Shown: piece by piece, positions 59,553-64,000 of the stretch | Layout of the letters: each line of letters opens with the position of its first letter | How positions within the stretch are numbered: the stretch's first letter is position 1 | Source of the DNA: Auanema rhodensis | Lineage: Eukaryota > Nematoda > Chromadorea > Rhabditida > Rhabditidae | Direction of reading: 5' to 3' | Assembly (NCBI GenBank): GCA_964057225.1 | Contig: OZ059899.1 | Location: 10,478,001-10,542,000 of the forward strand | Length of the DNA: 64,000 bases | The notes under the pieces: generated by a model | What the model was told of the DNA's origin: nothing | The model's database searches: none | Seen by the model: only the letters and a program-made list of their open reading frames with translations | Translations under genes and position numbers: made by a program

Positions 59553-60791
59553 TTACATAAAATTCTCGTTTGATATAAAAAAAGAAGAGGAATAACGTTT
59601 CCAGGATGTCAATGATATCGAATCTAGTGATATTGTAGAAAAATGTAATGTCAGCTCCATAGTTTTTCTCTAAATTTCTCTCATCACAATTGTCTTAGTT
59701 TTTTTTCTCATAAGAGTTTCTGAAATCTTAGGTGAACAAGGCCGTATATATTTTTTTCTGGAATTCGAAAGCATTTGGGATGGAAATTAGAAAGAAAAGA
59801 ACTAGTTTTTCCTACTTTAAAACAAACAATAAGAAATAAAATAAAAAAGATTGTTAGATATCCAATTTAAACTTATACATTTACTTCGATAAAGAGCCTA
59901 TTAGTTTCAAATTTTATGTCTTACAGTTCTCCAACAGAACAGACTGATACTGAATTCTCTATGATTATATAAAACTCTCGTTTGATATAAAAAAAGAAGA
60001 GGAATAACGTTTCCAGGATGTCAATGATATCGAATCTAGTGATATTGTAGAAAAATGTAATGTCAGCTCCATAGGTTTTCTCTTAATTTCTCTCATCACA
60101 ATTGTCTTAGTTTTTTTATTTCTCATAAGAGTTTCTGAAATCTTAGGTGAACAAAGCCGTATATATTTTTTTCTGGAATTCGAAAGCATTTGGGATGGAT
60201 ATTAGAAGGAAAAGAACTAGTTTTTCCTACTTTAAAACAAACAATAAGAAATAAAATAAAAAAGATTGTTAGATATCCAATTTAAACTTATACATTTATT
60301 TTGATAAAGAGCCTATTAGTTTGAAATTTTATGTCTTACAGTTCTCCAACAGAACAGACTGATCCTGATTTCTCTATGATTACATAAAACTCTCGTTTGA
60401 TATAAAAAAAGAAGAGGAATAACGTTTCCAGGATGTCAATGATATCGAATCTAGTGATATTGTAGAAAAATGTAATGTCAGCTCCATAGGTTTTCTCTTA
60501 ATTTCTCTCATCACAATTGTCTTAGTTTTTTTTCTCATTAGAGTTTCTGAAATCTTAGGTGAACAAGGCCGTATATATTTTTTTCTGGAATTCGAAAGCA
60601 TTTGGGATGGACATTAGAAGAAAAAGAACTAGTTTTTCCTACTTTAAAACAAACAAAAAAAAATAAAATGAAAAAGATTGTTAGATATCCAATTTAAACT
60701 TATACATTTACTTCGATAAAGAGCCTATTAGTTTCAAATTTTATGTCTTACAGTTCTCCAACAGAACAGACTGATCCTGAATTCTCTATGA
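59553..60791 (+). repeat. Three short units between tRNA copies 29 and 30
   Basis: Units start at 59553, 59965 and 60380. No gene is seen. Confidence 0.9.
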
Positions 60792-60976
60792 TTATATAAA
60801 ACTCTCGTTTGATATAAAAAAAGAAGAGGAATAACGTTTCCAGGATGTCAATGATATCGAATCTAGTGATATTGTAGAAAAATGTAATGTCAGCTCCATA
60901 GGTTTTCTCTTAATTTCTCTCATCACAATTGTCTTATTTTTTTTTCATAAGAGTTTCTGAAATCTTAGTTGAACAA

Positions 60977-61049
60977 GGCCGCGTGGCGCAATGGATAACG
61001 CGTCTGCCTACGGAGCAGAAGATTGTAGGTTCGAATCCTGCCGTGGTCG
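60977..61049 (+). tRNA. tRNA-Arg(ACG), consensus copy, T8 subfamily
   Basis: Consensus tRNA, the last in the window. Its unit (60792-61398) begins like short unit 54242 (extra EcoRI site, 'gattatat', 'acaattgtc') and switches to long type in the T-tract. The T8 tract is at 61054-61061. Confidence 0.95.
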
Positions 61050-61398
61050 TAAATTTTTTTTATTTCACTTGTCATTTACAAAAATTAAATTTATCTTCTT
61101 CAACGATTATTTTTGCAATGTGTCATAAAAATTTCACAGTTGAACAAAAAGTTTTTTGAGAATTTTTTTTGTTGTCAACATATATATTTTCCTGGAATTC
61201 GAAAGCATTTGGGATGGAAATTAGAAAGAAAAGAACTAGTTTTTCCTATTTTAAAACAAACAAAAAAAAATAAAATGAAAAAGATTGTTAGATATCCAAT
61301 TTAAACTTATACATTTACTTCGATAAAGAGCCTATTAGTTTGAAATTTTATGTCTTACAGTTTTCCAACAGAACAAACTGATCCTGATTTCTCTATGA

Positions 61399-64000
61399 TT
61401 ACATAAAATTCTCGTTTGATATAAAAAAAGAAGAGGAATAACGTTTCCAGGATGTCAATGATATCGAATCTAGTGATATTGTAGAAAAATGTAATGTCAG
61501 CTCCATAGTTTTTCTCTAAATTTCTCTCATCACAATTGTCTTAGTTTTTTTTCTCATAAGAGTTTCTGAAATCTTAGGTGAACAAGGCCGTATATATTTT
61601 TTTCTGGAATTCGAAAGCATTTGGGATGGAAATTAGAAAGAAAAGAACTAGTTTTTCCTACTTTAAAACAAACAATAAGAAATAAAATAAAAAAGATTGT
61701 TAGATATCCAATTTAAACTTATACATTTACTTCGATAAAGAGCCTATTAGTTTCAAATTTTATGTCTTACAGTTCTCCAACAGAACAGACTGATACTGAA
61801 TTCTCTATGATTATATAAAACTCTCGTTTGATATAAAAAAAGAAGAGGAATAACGTTTCCAGGATGTCAATGATATCGAATCTAGTGATATTGTAGAAAA
61901 ATGTAATGTCAGCTCCATAGGTTTTCTCTTAATTTCTCTCATCACAATTGTCTTAGTTTTTTTATTTCTCATAAGAGTTTCTGAAATCTTAGGTGAACAA
62001 AGCCGTATATATTTTTTTCTGGAATTCGAAAGCATTTGGGATGGATATTAGAAGGAAAAGAACTAGTTTTTCCTACTTTAAAACAAACAATAAGAAATAA
62101 AATAAAAAAGATTGTTAGATATCCAATTTAAACTTATACATTTATTTTGATAAAGAGCCTATTAGTTTGAAATTTTATGTCTTACAGTTCTCCAACAGAA
62201 CAGACTGATCCTGATTTCTCTATGATTACATAAAACTCTCGTTTGATATAAAAAAAGAAGAGGAATAACGTTTCCAGGATGTCAATGATATCGAATCTAG
62301 TGATATTGTAGAAAAATGTAATGTCAGCTCCATAGGTTTTCTCTTAATTTCTCTCATCACAATTGTCTTAGTTTTTTTTCTCATTAGAGTTTCTGAAATC
62401 TTAGGTGAACAAGGCCGTATATATTTTTTTCTGGAATTCGAAAGCATTTGGGATGGACATTAGAAGAAAAAGAACTAGTTTTTCCTACTTTAAAACAAAC
62501 AAAAAAAAATAAAATGAAAAAGATTGTTAGATATCCAATTTAAACTTATACATTTACTTCGATAAAGAGCCTATTAGTTTCAAATTTTATGTCTTACAGT
62601 TCTCCAACAGAACAGACTGATCCTGAATTCTCTATGATTATATAAAACTCTCGTTTGATATAAAAAAAGAAGAGGAATAACGTTTCCAGGATGTCAATGA
62701 TATCGAATCTAGTGATATTGTAGAAAAATGTAATGTCAGCTCCATAGGTTTTCTCTTAATTTCTCTCATCACAATTGTCTTAGTTTTTTTTCTCATAAGA
62801 GTTTCTGAAATCTTAGGTGAACAAAGCCGTATATATTTTTTTCTGGAATTCGAAAGCATTTGGGATGGATATTAGAAGGAAAAGAACTAGTTTTTCCTAC
62901 TTTAAAACAAACAATAAGAAATAAAATAAAAAAGATTGTTAGATATCCAATTTAAACTTATACATTTACTTTGATAAAGAGCCTATTAGTTTGAAATTTT
63001 ATGTCTTACAGTTCTCCAACAGAACAGACTGATCCTGATTTCTCTATGATTACATAAAACTCTCGTTTGATATGAAAAAAGAAGAGGAATAACGTTTCCA
63101 GGATGTCAATGATATCGAATCTAGTGATATTGTAGAAAAATGTAATGTCAGCTCCATAGGTTTTCTCTTAATTTCTCTCATCACAATTGTCTTAGTTTTT
63201 TTTCTCATAAGAGTTTCTGAAATCTTAGGTGAACAAGGCCGTATATATTTTTTCCTGGAATTCGAAAGCATTTGGGATGGAAATTAGAAAGAAAAGAACT
63301 AGTTTTTCCTACTTTAAAACAAACAATAAGAAATAAAATAAAAAAGATTGTTAGATATCCAATTTAAACTTATACATTTACTTCGATAAAGAGCCTATTA
63401 GTTTGAAATTTTATGTCTTACAGTTCTCCAACAGAACAGACTGATCCTGATTTCTCTATGATTACATAAAACTCTCGTTTGATATACAAAAAGAAGAGGA
63501 ATAACGTTTCCAGGATGTCAATGATATCGAATCTAGTGATATTGTAGAAAAATGTAATGTCAGCTCCATAGGTTTTCTCTTAATTTCTCTCATCACAATT
63601 GTCTTAGTTTTTTTTCTCATTAGAGTTTCTGAAATCTTAGGTGAACAAGGCCGTATATATTTTTTTCTGGAATTCGAAAGCATTTGGGATGGACATTAGA
63701 AGAAAAAGAACTAGTTTTTCCTACTTTAAAACAAACAAAAAAAAATAAAATGAAAAAGATTGTTAGATATCCAATTTAAACTTATACATTTACTTCGATA
63801 AAGAGCCTATTAGTTTGAAATTTTATGTCTTACAGTTCTCCAACAGAACAGACTGATCCTGATTTCTCTATGATTACATAAAACTCTCGTTTGATATGAA
63901 AAAAGAAGAGGAATAACGTTTCCAGGATGTCAATAATATCGAATCTAGTGATATTGTAGAAAAATGTAATGTCAGCTCCATAGGTTTTCTCTTAATTTCT
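61399..64000 (+). repeat. tRNA-free run of seven short units running off the window
   Basis: Units start at 61399, 61811, 62226, 62638, 63050, 63462 and 63874 (partial). From 61811 they match 53415-54653 with an offset of 8396 bp, then 55066-55890 with an offset of 7984 bp, so one monomer (54654 or its equivalent) is missing here. No gene is seen. Confidence 0.9.

Larger units (their letters stand above)
58946..62637 (+). repeat. Higher-order repeat, 1846 bp x 2 (long + three short)
   Basis: Units 58946, 59553, 59965 and 60380 are repeated at 60792, 61399, 61811 and 62226. Shared marks include the T8 tail, 'gttttccaac', the mosaic 'catagttttt' start of the second unit, 'actgatactgaattc', and the 3-bp T-tract insertion in the third unit. 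Confidence 0.9.
1..64000 (+). repeat. Tandem satellite array of about 412-bp and 607-bp units, some with tRNA-Arg
   Basis: Every part of the window belongs to the same head-to-tail repeat family. I count 112 short units (about 408-415 bp) and 30 long units (about 606-610 bp), with partial units at both ends. Each unit has in order: a 'gattacataaaactctcg' box, an A-rich run, 'ggaataacgtttccagg', an EcoRV-site region, 'aatgtcagct', a T-tract of 7-9, then either the short junction (ggccg/tatatat) or the tRNA insert, then 'ggaattcgaaagc', a second A-rich run and 'cttcgataaagagcc'. Copies differ by scattered substitutions and homopolymer length changes and look above about 95% identical by eye. 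The array extends past both edges. The tRNA genes are typical nuclear eukaryotic ones, so this is a chromosomal satellite or tRNA-gene array. An assembly expansion cannot be excluded from the sequence alone. Confidence 0.97.

Noticed and set aside
60929-61159. ORFs of 70-76 residues overlapping a tRNA (also 56457-56669)
   Set aside because: The 'VAQWITR...VGSNP' peptide is the translated tRNA itself, a common false protein annotation. Upstream changes merely open a start.
1-64000. CRISPR array
   Set aside because: Repeats are 412-607 bp, with no 25-40-bp repeats separated by unique spacers, and the tRNA genes are eukaryotic in type.
1-64000. Firm assignment to Entamoeba because of tandem tRNA units
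   Set aside because: Entamoeba arrays are known for tRNA genes in tandem units with short simple repeats. Here most units lack a tRNA, no simple tandem repeats are seen, and the tRNA body looks animal-like. The taxon is left open.

Overview
The whole window is one tandem satellite array. I count 142 head-to-tail copies (two cut by the window edges) of an A+T-rich monomer, roughly 70% A+T by eye, all in the same orientation. There is no unique sequence and no convincing protein gene. Two size classes interleave. A short unit of about 408-415 bp occurs 112 times. A long unit of about 606-610 bp occurs 30 times and carries a complete 73-nt tRNA-Arg gene, anticodon ACG. For counting, I start each unit at the 'tta' inside the conserved 'gattacat/gattatat' box.

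The tRNA copies all lie on the + strand. They have an intact cloverleaf, an internal A box (TGGCGCAATGG) and B box (GGTTCGAATCC), no intron, no encoded CCA, and a T7 or T8 tract starting 5 nt after the discriminator base. This is the layout of a eukaryotic nuclear Pol III gene. The body resembles animal tRNA-Arg(ACG) more than plant or bacterial forms, so an A+T-rich invertebrate-type nuclear genome is my best guess; the taxon cannot be fixed from this window. 22 of the 30 copies are identical over the tRNA. Eight carry substitutions: four with A65 (T-stem mismatch), one with G63 (T-stem mismatch), one G19-to-A, and two with the anticodon changed from ACG to ATG.

Layout: 1-4487 has only short units; 4488-23333 has ten tRNA units spaced by 2-5 short units, with tandem higher-order repeats of 1433, 4099 and 2668 bp; 23334-27034 is tRNA-free with an 822-bp dimer register; 27035-35174 is the tRNA-densest part (1431-bp, then about 1016/2032-bp registers); 35175-43968 is mixed; 43969-50552 is a 16-unit tRNA-free stretch; 50553-61398 is mixed and includes the only two directly adjacent long units; 61399-64000 has only short units and runs off the window.

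The most informative structural point is that short units still carry GGCCG, the first five bases of the tRNA, at the place where the long unit continues into the gene, then jump to the TATATATTTT that follows the tRNA tail. Short units therefore look like long units that lost about 199 bp, and the satellite may have begun as a tandem tRNA-gene repeat. Within long units the tRNA and its 88-bp tail are bracketed by a 10-bp direct repeat (AGTTGAACAA), which resembles a retroposition target-site duplication. Shifting registers, mosaic units and shared private mutations point to unequal exchange and gene conversion.
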